Assembly (NCBI RefSeq): GCF_001423885.1
Contig: NZ_LMPP01000007.1
Coordinates: 1 to 64,000, forward strand
DNA: 64,000 bases
Direction of reading: 5' to 3'
DNA from: Rathayibacter sp. Leaf185
Lineage (GTDB): Bacteria; Actinomycetota; Actinomycetes; Actinomycetales; Microbacteriaceae
Under the pieces are notes generated by a model. The model was given only the letters and a program-made list of their open reading frames with translations, made no database searches and was not told the DNA's origin. This document shows positions 8,088 to 16,210 of this stretch, one piece after another. The first letter of the stretch is position 1. Each line of letters opens with the position of its first letter. Both the position numbers and the translations under genes were made by a program.

Positions 8088-8711
8088 TCAGCGGGACGCG
8101 AGGAGGTCCTGCATGGTCGCGATCTCCTCGGTCTGGGTCTGCACGATCATCTCCGCCATGTCGATGGCGTCAGCGTTCTGGCCCTCGTCGACCTCGGTCT
8201 GCGCCATCTCGACGGCGCCCTCGTGGTGCATCATCATCTGCTCGAGGAACAGCTTCTCCGCCTCGGCGCCGGCCGCGCCCTCCAGCGAGGACATGTCCTC
8301 ATCGGACATCATCCCGTTCATGCTGTGATCCATGCCCGACATCGAATCGTCAGCACCCCACGCGGTGATCCACTCCTCGAGCTGAGCGATCTCCGGACCC
8401 TGCGCTTCCTTGATCTGCGTCGCCAGGGCGGTGACGTCGGTGTTGATGCCGTCCTTCGCGAGGATCATGTCGGCCATCTCCACTGCCTGCTCGTGGTGAG
8501 GCTTCATCATCTGCGCGAACGTCATGTCTTGATCGTTGAAGTCTTCCGCCGCCGTCGCGGACGATGAAGACGGTGCGGCGGACGCGGAGGAGGTGCTGTC
8601 GCCCATTCCCTCCATGCCGCTCGTTCCGGAGGAGCTGTCCGAGCAGGCGGTCAAAGTGATCGCGGTCGCCAGGGCGAGAGTCGAGGCGAGAAGAGTGCGC
8701 TTGGTGTTCAT
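8088..8711 (-). CDS. DUF305 lipoprotein, copper-associated
   Basis: A 207-residue secreted lipoprotein: signal peptide with lipobox LTACS (Cys 23), a Ser/Met-rich linker, then a DUF305 domain. The domain shows paired MxxxHHExAVEMA motifs (FAQMMKPHHEQAVEMAD and MMMHHEGAVEMAQ), four-helix-bundle like in the ferritin-like style, plus Met/His-rich MSGMDHSMNGMM. These residues suit copper binding outside the membrane. DUF305 proteins are common in copper islands, but a defined mechanism is not established. It is expressed on the minus strand after the DUF6153 gene; the CsoR-type site at 9331 may control both. Confidence 0.88.
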   Translation of the reverse strand: MNTKRTLLASTLALATAITLTACSDSSSGTSGMEGMGDSTSSASAAPSSSSATAAEDFNDQDMTFAQMMKPHHEQAVEMADMILAKDGINTDVTALATQIKEAQGPEIAQLEEWITAWGADDSMSGMDHSMNGMMSDEDMSSLEGAAGAEAEKLFLEQMMMHHEGAVEMAQTEVDEGQNADAIDMAEMIVQTQTEEIATMQDLLASR

Positions 8712-8810
8712 GGGTGTCTTATCCGTTCAGTCGGTTGCGGAAATCGCCGGAACCGCGCCCTGCGGGCGCGGTGATGAGGTCGCAGCGGACACTGCGACAA
8801 CATGGGCGAA

Positions 8811-9275
8811 TCAGGTGCGACTGATCGACAACACCGTCAACGACGGCAAATACACGTGGAACCTCGCGTGCGGAACCAGCAGCATAAGACGCGGACCCGC
8901 GTCCAACACGCGCGCGAACATGGCCGGCACCCGCGCCAGGAGGATCAAGGAGGCGAGGAAGAAGACGATGACGCACGTCACCGCCATCAGAGCGCACCCC
9001 ATCGCGCAGCTCTCATCACACGGGATCATCGGCACGACCGCGCCATGATCGGCGCCGGCCGCAAGAACCATCCCACCGGTCGAGCCGGCCATCGGGTCGG
9101 CGTGACCATCGGTCTGCGGGTGCGTGTGTCCCGTGGACGCAGACGCGTCGGCGTGGCTGCCCATCATGGAATGCATCGCGAACACGCCCAGCAGTAGAGC
9201 CGCCAGCGTCAGCACCACGACCACCGCGCGCGTCAGCGGTGTGGACAGTGAAGAAACGACGTTGCCGCTCATCAT
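8811..9275 (-). CDS. DUF6153-like small membrane protein
   Basis: About 154 residues from ATG 9275 (GGAGGTG five bases upstream; an adjacent second ATG follows). An N-terminal membrane segment ends in LLLGVFAMHSMMGSH, then a short His/Asp-rich periplasmic stretch (GHTHPQTDGHADP), then a second membrane helix with CDESCAMGCALMA before it. The pattern fits DUF6153, seen beside CsoR-regulated copper genes. The Cys/Met/His content suggests metal contact, but function is unknown. It diverges from csoR across a CsoR-type palindrome, so it is probably copper induced. Confidence 0.75.
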   Translation of the reverse strand: MMSGNVVSSLSTPLTRAVVVVLTLAALLLGVFAMHSMMGSHADASASTGHTHPQTDGHADPMAGSTGGMVLAAGADHGAVVPMIPCDESCAMGCALMAVTCVIVFFLASLILLARVPAMFARVLDAGPRLMLLVPHARFHVYLPSLTVLSISRT

Positions 9276-9330
9276 CAACACCTCCGAAACCGCTGGATAC
9301 TCGTTCGAGGGGCCCACGAGGAACGCCCAT

Positions 9331-9351
9331 GCATACCCCCCTAGAGTATGC
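9331..9351. promoter_or_regulatory. CsoR-type operator between DUF6153 gene and csoR
   Basis: GCATAC and GTATGC are 6-base perfect arms around CCCCCTAGA, giving the A/T-end, C-tract core of CsoR sites and sharing ATACCCC with the copB operator at 2658. The divergent placement suggests control of both genes and CsoR autoregulation. Confidence 0.72.
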
Positions 9352-9447
9352 AGAAAGCAGCCAGAGCGGCTGAAAACCCTCTCTGTACCCATCCGAGCCG
9401 CACAAGCAGCGGACGAGCTGCACCAACACCCGGGGAACGAGGACACC

Positions 9448-9768
9448 GTGACCGAGCAGACGACCGAGCACAACGACACTGCCGCACCCCACGGCTACAT
9501 CTCCGACAAGGACCAGTACCTCCGCCGCCTGCGACGCATCGAGGGGCAAGCCCGCGGCTTGCAGAACATGGTCGAAAACGAGCAGTACTGCATCAAGATC
9601 CTCACCCAGATCTCCGCGATGACCAGCGCTCTGGAATCCGCGGCATTGGGCCTGCTGAACGACCACCTCAACCACTGCGTTCTCGAAGCCGCCGCGGCCG
9701 GCGGCGACGAAGCGAAGATCAAGCTACAAGAAGCCTCCGACGCCATCGCCCGCCTCGTCCGCTCCTAA
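9448..9768 (+). CDS. csoR: CsoR copper-sensing repressor
   Basis: A 106-residue all-helical repressor of the CsoR/RcnR family. The Cu(I) ligands are present in order Cys 48 (EQYCIKIL), His 73 and Cys 77 (NDHLNHC), with the exact C-x24-H-x3-C spacing of CsoR. RRIEGQARGLQNMV is the conserved N-terminal helix. GTG 9448 is preferred because GAGG stands six bases upstream and because it gives family length. Cu(I) binding should release it from the C/G-tract palindromes at 2658 and 9331, inducing copB and the DUF6153/DUF305 genes. Confidence 0.95.
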   Translation: MTEQTTEHNDTAAPHGYISDKDQYLRRLRRIEGQARGLQNMVENEQYCIKILTQISAMTSALESAALGLLNDHLNHCVLEAAAAGGDEAKIKLQEASDAIARLVRS

Positions 9769-10074
9769 CGCGCCCAGCGCGACCAGGTTCGCTTCGAGCC
9801 AGGCCGTCCTCGCTGCGCCCCTCGCGCCCCTGAGGCTGACGGCATCGGCCCCCGACATTGAGCGAATGAGACCCGGACCGCGATGAACGACCGTGGCGCT
9901 CCTCGCTCTCGTCGGTGTTGCCGTCGGCGTCGCGGTTGCCCCCGGCATCCAGGCGGGCCGAATCCTCGTCGGCGTGACGGCGGCCATCGTCGCACTTGCT
10001 CGTCTCGGGAACAGGCGTTCGCGAGATTCACCGAGGGGTCGGGAGGAATCGCTGCTTGTCGATAACATCGCTAG

Positions 10075-10470
10075 ATGTCGATCAATCGAGTGCAGGGTGC
10101 TTCTGCCGCCGTGTCCCTCTTCCACTCCTTAGCCGACCCCAAGCGACTTCAGATCGTGCGGCGACTCCAGCACGGTGAGGCTCGGGTCAGCGATCTGGTG
10201 GTGGAGCTGGGCGTGGCGCAGTCGACAGCTTCTGAGCACATGAGCTGCCTGCGCGAGTGCGGCCTGGTCGTGGGGCGCGCGGAGGGACGGCAGGTGTTCT
10301 ACTCCCTGGCCCGTCCAGAGCTGATCGATCTTCTCGAGTCCGCCGAGGCGCTGCTGGAGGCAACGGGATTCCAGGTCGATTTGTGCGGCACGTTCGGGTC
10401 GGAGGCTCGCAGCGCGCGTGACGCTGGCACAGCGTCGGATGCCGGTCCGGGCGCGGAGGTGGCGAAGTGA
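10075..10470 (+). CDS. ArsR-family Cd/Pb-type sensor
   Basis: A 131-residue winged-helix repressor. The recognition region AQSTASEHMSCLRECGLV carries Cys 58 and Cys 62, and a third cysteine (Cys 104, VDLCGTF) follows. This is the ligand arrangement of CmtR, a Cd/Pb sensor. A GATAAC hexamer at 10061 lies about ten bases before the ATG and there is no close ribosome site, so the transcript is probably leaderless. TGTCGAT occurs at 10058 and again at 10077, which may mark the operator. The gene overlaps cadD by 4 bases, so it probably controls cadmium efflux and the lspA that follows. Confidence 0.9.
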   Translation: MSINRVQGASAAVSLFHSLADPKRLQIVRRLQHGEARVSDLVVELGVAQSTASEHMSCLRECGLVVGRAEGRQVFYSLARPELIDLLESAEALLEATGFQVDLCGTFGSEARSARDAGTASDAGPGAEVAK

Positions 10471-11078
10471 TCGGCACGACCGTCGCCGCGATCGGCTTGT
10501 TCGCTGCGACGAACATCGACGACATCGTGGTGCTGACGGTGCTCTTCCTCGCGTCCACCCGTGGCTCACTGCGCGGATGGAAGGTCGTGGTGGGGCAGTA
10601 CCTCGGTTTCGCGACTCTCGTCGCGATCAGCGTCGTGGCCGCCGCCGGCCTGACGATCATCCCGGACGAGTGGGTGGGGCTTCTGGGCCTGATCCCGTTG
10701 GCGATCGGTCTGTACGGGCTCATCCGCGCCCTGCGCAGCAGGGGCGATGATGACGACGACGATGACGAGAGTTCGATCAGCGCGGTCGGTCTGCTGGGCG
10801 TCGCGGGGATCACGATCGCGAACGGCGCGGACAACATCTCCCTCTACACGCCCGTGTTCCGCACCAGCCCGATCGCGGACACAGTGGTCACGATCATCGT
10901 GTTCTTCCTCCTCGTCGCGGTGTGGTGCCTAGTCGCCCGCGTCGTCGGTACGAACAAGACAGTGACCGAGCTGCTGGAGAGGGTCGAGCACTGGCTCGTG
11001 CCCGCCGTGTTCATCGGTCTTGGTCTGTTCATCCTGATCGAGTCCGGTGTTGCACCCCGACTCCTCCAGCTGTTTTGA
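10467..11078 (+). CDS. cadD: CadD-family cadmium resistance transporter
   Basis: A 203-residue integral membrane protein of the CadD family (LysE-like superfamily). Helix one contains FAATNIDDIVVL, and the repeat half contains GITIANGADNISLYTPVF, both typical. An acidic run of aspartates (GDDDDDDDESS) fills the central cytoplasmic loop. It likely exports cadmium, as shown for staphylococcal CadD. GTG 10467 overlaps the sensor stop, and its own stop overlaps lspA, so three genes are translationally coupled. Confidence 0.93.
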   Translation: MIGTTVAAIGLFAATNIDDIVVLTVLFLASTRGSLRGWKVVVGQYLGFATLVAISVVAAAGLTIIPDEWVGLLGLIPLAIGLYGLIRALRSRGDDDDDDDESSISAVGLLGVAGITIANGADNISLYTPVFRTSPIADTVVTIIVFFLLVAVWCLVARVVGTNKTVTELLERVEHWLVPAVFIGLGLFILIESGVAPRLLQLF

Positions 11079-11599
11079 TGCCCGCCACACGCAGGCCCGT
11101 CCTCCGGGTGGCCTTGGTGGCTGCGCTGATCGCAGCCGCGTTCGCTCTTGATCAGCTCACGAAGAGCTGGGCACTGACGCAGCTGGATGACGGGCGCACG
11201 ATCGAGCTCGCGCTCGGGGCGCGGTTCGAGTTGATCTTCAACCCCGGCGTCGCCTTCGGGATGGGCTCAGAGCTGGGACCTTCCCTGGCGATCGGACTGA
11301 TCGTGGTTCTCACGACCCTCACGGTGTGGGTGTTCGTGCGGGCCGTCCGCTGCGCTCCGCTGGGCGGTACGGCCCTTCTCGCTCTCGCCGCCGGCGGCGG
11401 CATGGGCAACATCTGGGACCGCACCAGCCGCGCCTCGGACACGCCGCTGAGCGGGGAGGTCGTGGACTTCATCGCGGTCGACTGGTTCGCGATCTTCAAC
11501 GTCGCCGACATCTTCACCACCTGCGGTATCGCCGGCTGGGCACTCATACAGGTCTTCGGTAGATCGGACACTCCCCTACTTCCGAGCCGCGAGACGTGA
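11078..11599 (+). CDS. lspA: Signal peptidase II (LspA), metal-operon copy
   Basis: A 173-residue polytopic aspartic peptidase that cuts lipoprotein signal peptides at the lipidated cysteine. The catalytic aspartates are in GNIWDRTSR and FNVADIF, and FNPGVAFG is also conserved. Four membrane helices are expected. ATG 11078 overlaps the cadD stop (TGATG). LspA-like proteins in heavy-metal operons have a precedent in pbrC of the Cupriavidus lead operon. A second, diverged copy is at 18077. The chromosomal lspA would normally serve, so a dedicated plasmid copy is notable. Confidence 0.95.
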   Translation: MPATRRPVLRVALVAALIAAAFALDQLTKSWALTQLDDGRTIELALGARFELIFNPGVAFGMGSELGPSLAIGLIVVLTTLTVWVFVRAVRCAPLGGTALLALAAGGGMGNIWDRTSRASDTPLSGEVVDFIAVDWFAIFNVADIFTTCGIAGWALIQVFGRSDTPLLPSRET

Positions 11600-11871
11600 T
11601 CGGTTGCAGCCCCCGGCACTTCGATCCCGCCGAATCCGAAGGCCACCGTTGTCTCTGCGACTTCCGACCCGATCGCGTGGCTCGCCGTCGCGATTCTTCT
11701 GATGAGGGCCACGAGGACCGGGGGGGGGGCAGCGAGCTCGCCGATGAGGACAATCCAGACGTGTAGAGCGTGCGCCGATAGGTGAGCCGTCGCCACTCAA
11801 CCGCCGACGCGCCTCACCCTCAGGCGGAGCGTTCTCGAGCTCGAGGGGCACGGCGGGAGGATGATCGGGGA
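11600..11871. other. Intergenic stretch with a nine-G run
   Basis: I see no convincing gene or RNA here. A run of nine G at 11721-11729 is the only marked feature. Confidence 0.5.
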
Positions 11872-12183
11872 ATGATGATCGAGGTTCTCCACATCGACGA
11901 CTGCCCCAATTGGAAGGACGTCGGCCCTCGCCTGGACGAGGCGCTGGCGGCCACAGGACACTCCGACGTCCCTGTCACCTATCGACTCCTGGCGACACCG
12001 GAAGACGCAGCCGGCGTTGCTTTCGCGGGTTCCCCGACGATCACCCTGGACGGGGAAGACCTGTTTCCGTCAGGCGGCCGGACCACGGACCTCGCCTGTC
12101 GGATCTACTTCACCTCGAATGGACTGGCGGGCCTTCCCACGACTGAGCAGCTCGTGGAAGCGATCACTTCTCGTGAACCCTGA
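11872..12183 (+). CDS. Thioredoxin-like small protein (alkylmercury-lyase-associated type)
   Basis: A 103-residue soluble protein. It starts MMIEVLHIDDCPNWKDV, the beginning of a thioredoxin/glutaredoxin-like fold with a single cysteine, and has a cis-Pro-like GSPTITLDGEDLF segment and RTTDLACRIY with a second cysteine. Similar short proteins occur beside merB or other metal genes in actinobacteria and are often misnamed alkylmercury lyase. There is no MerB catalytic region here. The exact reaction is unknown; a thiol/metal role is inferred. A second ATG follows at 11875, and the next small gene overlaps its end. Confidence 0.65.
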   Translation: MMIEVLHIDDCPNWKDVGPRLDEALAATGHSDVPVTYRLLATPEDAAGVAFAGSPTITLDGEDLFPSGGRTTDLACRIYFTSNGLAGLPTTEQLVEAITSREP

Positions 12184-12343
12184 TTCCTCCGTCATCTGCT
12201 CCTGCTGCGGACGACCCCGTGGTCGGCGGCAGGTTCACGCGCTCAACGGCGGCGCCGCGTACGTGTGCCGGCGATGCGGGCTCTGGATAGCACTGCGTCC
12301 AGGCAGCGACATCCCGCGCACCCCTTCGCGGTCCCAACGCTGA
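12173..12343 (+). CDS. Small zinc-ribbon protein
   Basis: A 56-residue reading frame from GTG 12173 overlapping the end of the previous gene by 11 bases. It contains two Cys pairs, CSCCGR and VCRRCGLW, about 24 residues apart, which is a zinc-ribbon layout. The rest is basic and short. No family could be named. Overlap with the thioredoxin-like gene suggests translational coupling. It could be a remnant of a longer protein, so confidence is moderate. Confidence 0.45.
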   Translation: MNPDSSVICSCCGRPRGRRQVHALNGGAAYVCRRCGLWIALRPGSDIPRTPSRSQR

Positions 12344-12516
12344 CGCGCCGGTCCTCGGGCTGCTCGAAGCCGATCCGGATCTAGCCGCGAGAACGGACAT
12401 GGCCTCAGCTTCGGAGACGGAGATGACGAAAGCGGGTCCCGTCTCCTTTTCGCCTGGGCGACGTTCTCAGAGGCGTGAGCGATCGGCGCCGCCAACCGAC
12501 TCGATACGCTCGGCGA

Positions 12517-13467
12517 ATGATCGACGCCCGCCCTCGTCCCACGCGTCGCCGATGGCCGGTCGTGGTCGCCGTAGTCGCTGCGGCACTCCTGTACGCGACT
12601 GTCGTGCTGACGTACGCAGGCGGCATTCGGGAGTCGAGCGATGGCTGCGAGACGGTCATCGCGGGCGATGACCCCGTCACCGTGAAGTTGCAGCCGGCGG
12701 CAGTGAACGCGGCCCGCCAGAGGCTCGAGTTCCAGATGACCCTGGTGCCTTCCGAGAACCTGACCTCCTCCGACGGCTACACGGCCACCGAGACGATCAG
12801 CCTGGTGACCTTCCCGGTCGACGGATCGAGCGTCCTGACGTTCCCGGCGGGCGAGGTGCTCGAGAGCTCGACGCAATCGGACTACGCCGAGGGAATCGTC
12901 GAGGAATGGCCCTTCGACAGCTACCGTGCCGACCTCACGACCTTCGCCTTCACCGGCGAGGACGACCATCAGGATGGCCACGAGCACACCGCTCTCCCCA
13001 CCCGAGTCTGCCTCGACGATGCCGTGCCGGGATGGCAGCTGCACACCGTGACGATCGAGCACCCCGCGAACACCGTGCCCACGGCTGACGGCCTTCGACC
13101 ACTGCCCTCCGTGGAGATCACCGCGACCCGCTCGGCGAGCACGGTCGCGTTCGGGATCGTGCTGCTCGGGTTGATGGCTGCCACCCCGGTGCTGGTCCTG
13201 TTCGTCGCCATCAGCGCCTACACCGGCAGGCGAAAGGTGGAAGCCACCCTCACGAGCTGGATCGGTGCGATGCTCTTCGCCGTCATCCCGCTACGAAACT
13301 TCCTCCCCGGCGCGCCGCCAGTCGGATCCTGGATCGACTACCTCGTCGTCCTGTGGGTGATCGCGGGGCTCGTCACCGGACTCGCGATCTACATCCTCGC
13401 GTGGAATCGCTGGGGGCACAGGGCCACCTCAGGGAAGTCGAGTGTCTCCGGATCCGACGGTCCCTGA
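12517..13467 (+). CDS. DUF4436 membrane protein
   Basis: About 316 residues. One N-terminal membrane helix (WPVVVAVVAAALLYATVVL) is followed by an extracytoplasmic domain of about 170 residues with GYTATETISLVTFPVDGSS and ADLTTFAFTGEDDHQDGHEH, then three to four C-terminal membrane helices, including AMLFAVIPLRNFLPGAPPVG. The latter is the DUF4436 hallmark. Function is unknown. ATG 12517 is chosen over an in-frame GTG at 12475; the sequence GATACGCT a few bases upstream may be the -10 of a leaderless promoter. Confidence 0.75.
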   Translation: MIDARPRPTRRRWPVVVAVVAAALLYATVVLTYAGGIRESSDGCETVIAGDDPVTVKLQPAAVNAARQRLEFQMTLVPSENLTSSDGYTATETISLVTFPVDGSSVLTFPAGEVLESSTQSDYAEGIVEEWPFDSYRADLTTFAFTGEDDHQDGHEHTALPTRVCLDDAVPGWQLHTVTIEHPANTVPTADGLRPLPSVEITATRSASTVAFGIVLLGLMAATPVLVLFVAISAYTGRRKVEATLTSWIGAMLFAVIPLRNFLPGAPPVGSWIDYLVVLWVIAGLVTGLAIYILAWNRWGHRATSGKSSVSGSDGP

Positions 13468-13693
13468 GGCGCGGTATGGGTGTGCTGCGCTGCCAGTCCC
13501 CTCACGTTGTAGCGCCCGTCGCTGTTGCCTTAACCGGCCCCCGCAACCGAGGTCCGCCTGCATGACGAGCCGGTCCTGGTGTCTCTCTACGAGCTTCCTG
13601 ACAGGCCAATCTCGGGCTTCGCGCACCCGCAGATTCTCGTCGTGACTGGTGAAACGGACGATTCATCCCAGGCAAATTAGTCAGCGATGACTG

Positions 13694-13796
13694 TATTGTC
13701 CTCGCATGATGATCGCCGCTTCGCGTCTCGACGGCGTAGGCGCCGGGCTCGACCTGATCGCGTGGGCCGCGCTCAGCGGTGGGGTGGTGGTGTGAA
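13694..13796 (+). pseudogene. cmtR 5'-end remnant (promoter and first codons) before the transglutaminase gene
   Basis: The sequence around ATG 13707 matches the promoter and start of cmtR at 20902-20940. Both have CTGTA..GTC, then GCATG.TGA, then an identical 16-mer GCTTCGCGTCTCGACG. The encoded starts are MMIAASRLDGVG and MLTIASRLDVMN. Similarity stops after about ten codons. The short frame runs on to 13796 and overlaps the GTG of the next gene as GTGTGA, so it may serve as a leader peptide. The remainder of 13468-13693 shows no gene. Confidence 0.55.
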
Positions 13797-16035
13797 CCGC
13801 CGATCGGATCGCAACTCGCGGACAAGATCCACCGTTCTATCGACTCTGCTCTGGCTCGCGATGATCGCGGCCGCGTCCGGTGCTGGTCGACTGCTGGATG
13901 GGTGGGGCTGGCTGGTGCAGCTCGCTTTCGCGGTCGGCGTCACCCTCGCGGTCCCGGCCGGGGCTCGAGCGCTCCGGGCGCATCCGGTGCTTCCGCCGAT
14001 CTTGGCGAGCGTGACTGCCGTCGCCGTCATCACCGCGATGTTCGTCCCTGCTCGCGCCCTGCTCTTTCTCGTCCCTACGGCCGGCGCGGTGCAAGATGCG
14101 CAGCTGCTTGCTGAGGCAGGTTTCGCCTCGATTGCTCAGCAGGGCCTGCCGGCCGTTGCTGACACCGGCATCGTCTTCCTTCTCGTCGGTGGGGTCGTGG
14201 TGCTCGCCTGGGCGAGCGACCTCTTTGCATTCTCGGTGCGCCTGCCCGCGTTGGCGGGCGTTTTTCCGGCTGTGCTGCTCGCGGTTCCAGCGGTGATTGA
14301 TCCTGCGGAGGTGTCCTGGTCGAGCCTGGTCGTCACGGGTCTCCTCTATGCGGCGATCCTCGCTTTCAGCGCCCGCCCCGAGCGCAGGTATCGGCCCACG
14401 CTCGCCTCAGCCGCGCCCTCCGTGGCCGTCGCCGGCGTGGTGGTACTCGCGGCAGCGGCCCTCTCGGGCTCGGCCACCGGATACATGCGCACGTCAGCAT
14501 CCTCGGACATCTCGGGAACGCTGTTCAACGGATCGATCAACCCGGTTGTCGCACTTGGCGCTGATCTCCGTCAACCGAATCCCGTGACCGTCCTCCGCTA
14601 CGCAACCGACTCCGATCTGCCGGTCTATCTGCGGGTGCTCACCGTCTCTGACTTCGAGGGGGAGAATTGGGCGCCGAGCGACACGGAGGAGACCTCGCCG
14701 ATCGACGCGCCGATCACTCCGGAGGGTCTGACGGAGAGCGTCCCGCGCACGACGGAGCAGGTCGAAGTGTCCATCGAGACTCTGCGGAGCCAGTGGCTTC
14801 CCGTTCCGTACCCGGTCGCCTCACTCGAGGGCGTCGGTGATGGCTGGCTGCAGGACGTGCAGGACGGATCCATCCGCGGCGACACGACTACTCGTGCAGG
14901 CGACGAGTACCAAATCCAGGCCCTGCGCCTTGATCCGGATCCGCAACAACTCCTCAACGCCCCGGCTCCGTCCGGACTCGATCGATACCTCTCCCTCCCG
15001 GACGACGTGCCCGAGATCGTGGGCACCACGGCCGTGGAGGTGACGGCCGATGACACGAACGCCTACGACCAGGCGCGGTCGCTGCAGTCCTTCTTCCGCT
15101 CATCGGAGTTCACTTACTCGGAGGACACTCCGGCCGAGGAAGGCTACGACGGCGATGGAGTCGGTGTGCTGGAAGATTTCCTGAGGGTTCGTCAGGGCTA
15201 TTGCGTGCATTTCGCGTCGGCGATGGCCGTGATGGCGCGCGAGCTCGGCATCCCCTCGCGGCTCGCGATCGGTTATCAGCCGGGCGCTGTCGTTCCGTCG
15301 CAAGATACTGACTTGACCACCTACCGTGTGATGTCCTCCGATCTGCATTCCTGGCCGGAGCTCTACTTCGAAGGCGTCGGCTGGCTGCCCTTCGAGCCGA
15401 CCCCCAGCCGTGGTGCGCCCGCGTCCTACACCCTCCCGAGCGCGACATCAGCGACCAGCTCGAGCACGCCGGGCGCTGCCGCCGCGCCCGCGCCGAGCGC
15501 TACTCCGCAAGCCAGCGCCGCGCCCACCGCGACGGCACCGGCCTCCTCCGTGGCAGGAGAAGCCGGCGGAACGGCAGGGACACCCTCAACGCCGGCGGTT
15601 GCCGCCTGGATCTTGCTCGCACTGCTCTTGCTTGCGCCGTGGCTGCTGCGGATCGGCCAACGCGCCGCCAGGCGGCGGGCGGCGGCGGCAGGGTCAACGG
15701 AGGCTGCGTGGTCGGAGGTCCTCGCGAGCGCGCGGGACCTGGACGTCCCGGTCAAGGAACACAGCACCCTTCGCGTCCAGGAGGGCTTCGTCGCGGACGC
15801 GATCAAGGGGGATGAGCAGGCTCGCGACGAACTCCGCAGGCTCCGCCGGGCGCTCGAACGTGTGCGCTACGCGCCGGAGGCGGACGATGGCGGCACCACA
15901 TGGGAGGCCGCCTCACGCGTCGTCGCCGCGCTGCGCGCGGACGCAGGTGTGCGACACCGGCTCTTCGCCGCGTTCGTCCCGAGATCGACTCTCGGAATGC
16001 TCACCCGGATCCGGCGCCCCAGAACCGACCTGTGA
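13792..16035 (+). CDS. Membrane-anchored transglutaminase-like protein (TgpA-type)
   Basis: A 747-residue protein from GTG 13792. Six to seven N-terminal membrane helices (to about residue 230) precede an extracytoplasmic transglutaminase-core domain. The catalytic Cys is in RQGYCVHFASAMAVMARE and the His in DLHSWPELYFEGVGWLPFE, with RLAIGYQPG between them, so the papain-like triad appears intact. An Ala/Ser/Thr/Pro linker, a last membrane helix (about residue 605) and a cytoplasmic tail follow. The family usually sits with MoxR and DUF58 genes; these are absent here. An upstream start at 13687 would read a basic, non-conserved leader and is rejected. Substrate unknown. Confidence 0.85.
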   Translation: MNRRSDRNSRTRSTVLSTLLWLAMIAAASGAGRLLDGWGWLVQLAFAVGVTLAVPAGARALRAHPVLPPILASVTAVAVITAMFVPARALLFLVPTAGAVQDAQLLAEAGFASIAQQGLPAVADTGIVFLLVGGVVVLAWASDLFAFSVRLPALAGVFPAVLLAVPAVIDPAEVSWSSLVVTGLLYAAILAFSARPERRYRPTLASAAPSVAVAGVVVLAAAALSGSATGYMRTSASSDISGTLFNGSINPVVALGADLRQPNPVTVLRYATDSDLPVYLRVLTVSDFEGENWAPSDTEETSPIDAPITPEGLTESVPRTTEQVEVSIETLRSQWLPVPYPVASLEGVGDGWLQDVQDGSIRGDTTTRAGDEYQIQALRLDPDPQQLLNAPAPSGLDRYLSLPDDVPEIVGTTAVEVTADDTNAYDQARSLQSFFRSSEFTYSEDTPAEEGYDGDGVGVLEDFLRVRQGYCVHFASAMAVMARELGIPSRLAIGYQPGAVVPSQDTDLTTYRVMSSDLHSWPELYFEGVGWLPFEPTPSRGAPASYTLPSATSATSSSTPGAAAAPAPSATPQASAAPTATAPASSVAGEAGGTAGTPSTPAVAAWILLALLLLAPWLLRIGQRAARRRAAAAGSTEAAWSEVLASARDLDVPVKEHSTLRVQEGFVADAIKGDEQARDELRRLRRALERVRYAPEADDGGTTWEAASRVVAALRADAGVRHRLFAAFVPRSTLGMLTRIRRPRTDL

Positions 16036-16111
16036 TCACGAGTGACGGTGGAGTCTCCTTCTCTTGACGTTCACGCGCAACGGCTGGGGAGAACCCAGCG
16101 CGTTGAGTCGC

Positions 16112-16144
16112 GTTCACCCGGCAGGCGTCTGCTGTCCACTCGTG
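16112..16144 (+). promoter_or_regulatory. Possible PHO box before phoA
   Basis: GTTCACCCGGC at 16112 and GTCCACTCGTG at 16134 match at 7 of 11 positions and are exactly 22 bases (two 11-base units) apart, as in actinobacterial PhoP direct repeats. The middle unit is poor. Phosphate control of a phoA gene would be expected, but this is only a candidate. Confidence 0.3.
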
Positions 16145-16210
16145 CGACTCCGTGGCGGAGTGACCTGGAGCTGGTCTGTTTGGGCCAAGAATCTTCAGGG
16201 AGTTCACGAC

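Noticed and set aside
11721-11729. Nine-G run as a phase-variation switch
   Set aside because: No gene spans or is placed to be regulated by it; left as a note only.
13687-13791. ATG 13687 as start of the transglutaminase
   Set aside because: It adds 35 basic, non-hydrophobic residues that do not fit a membrane protein start; GTG 13792 directly precedes the first membrane region.
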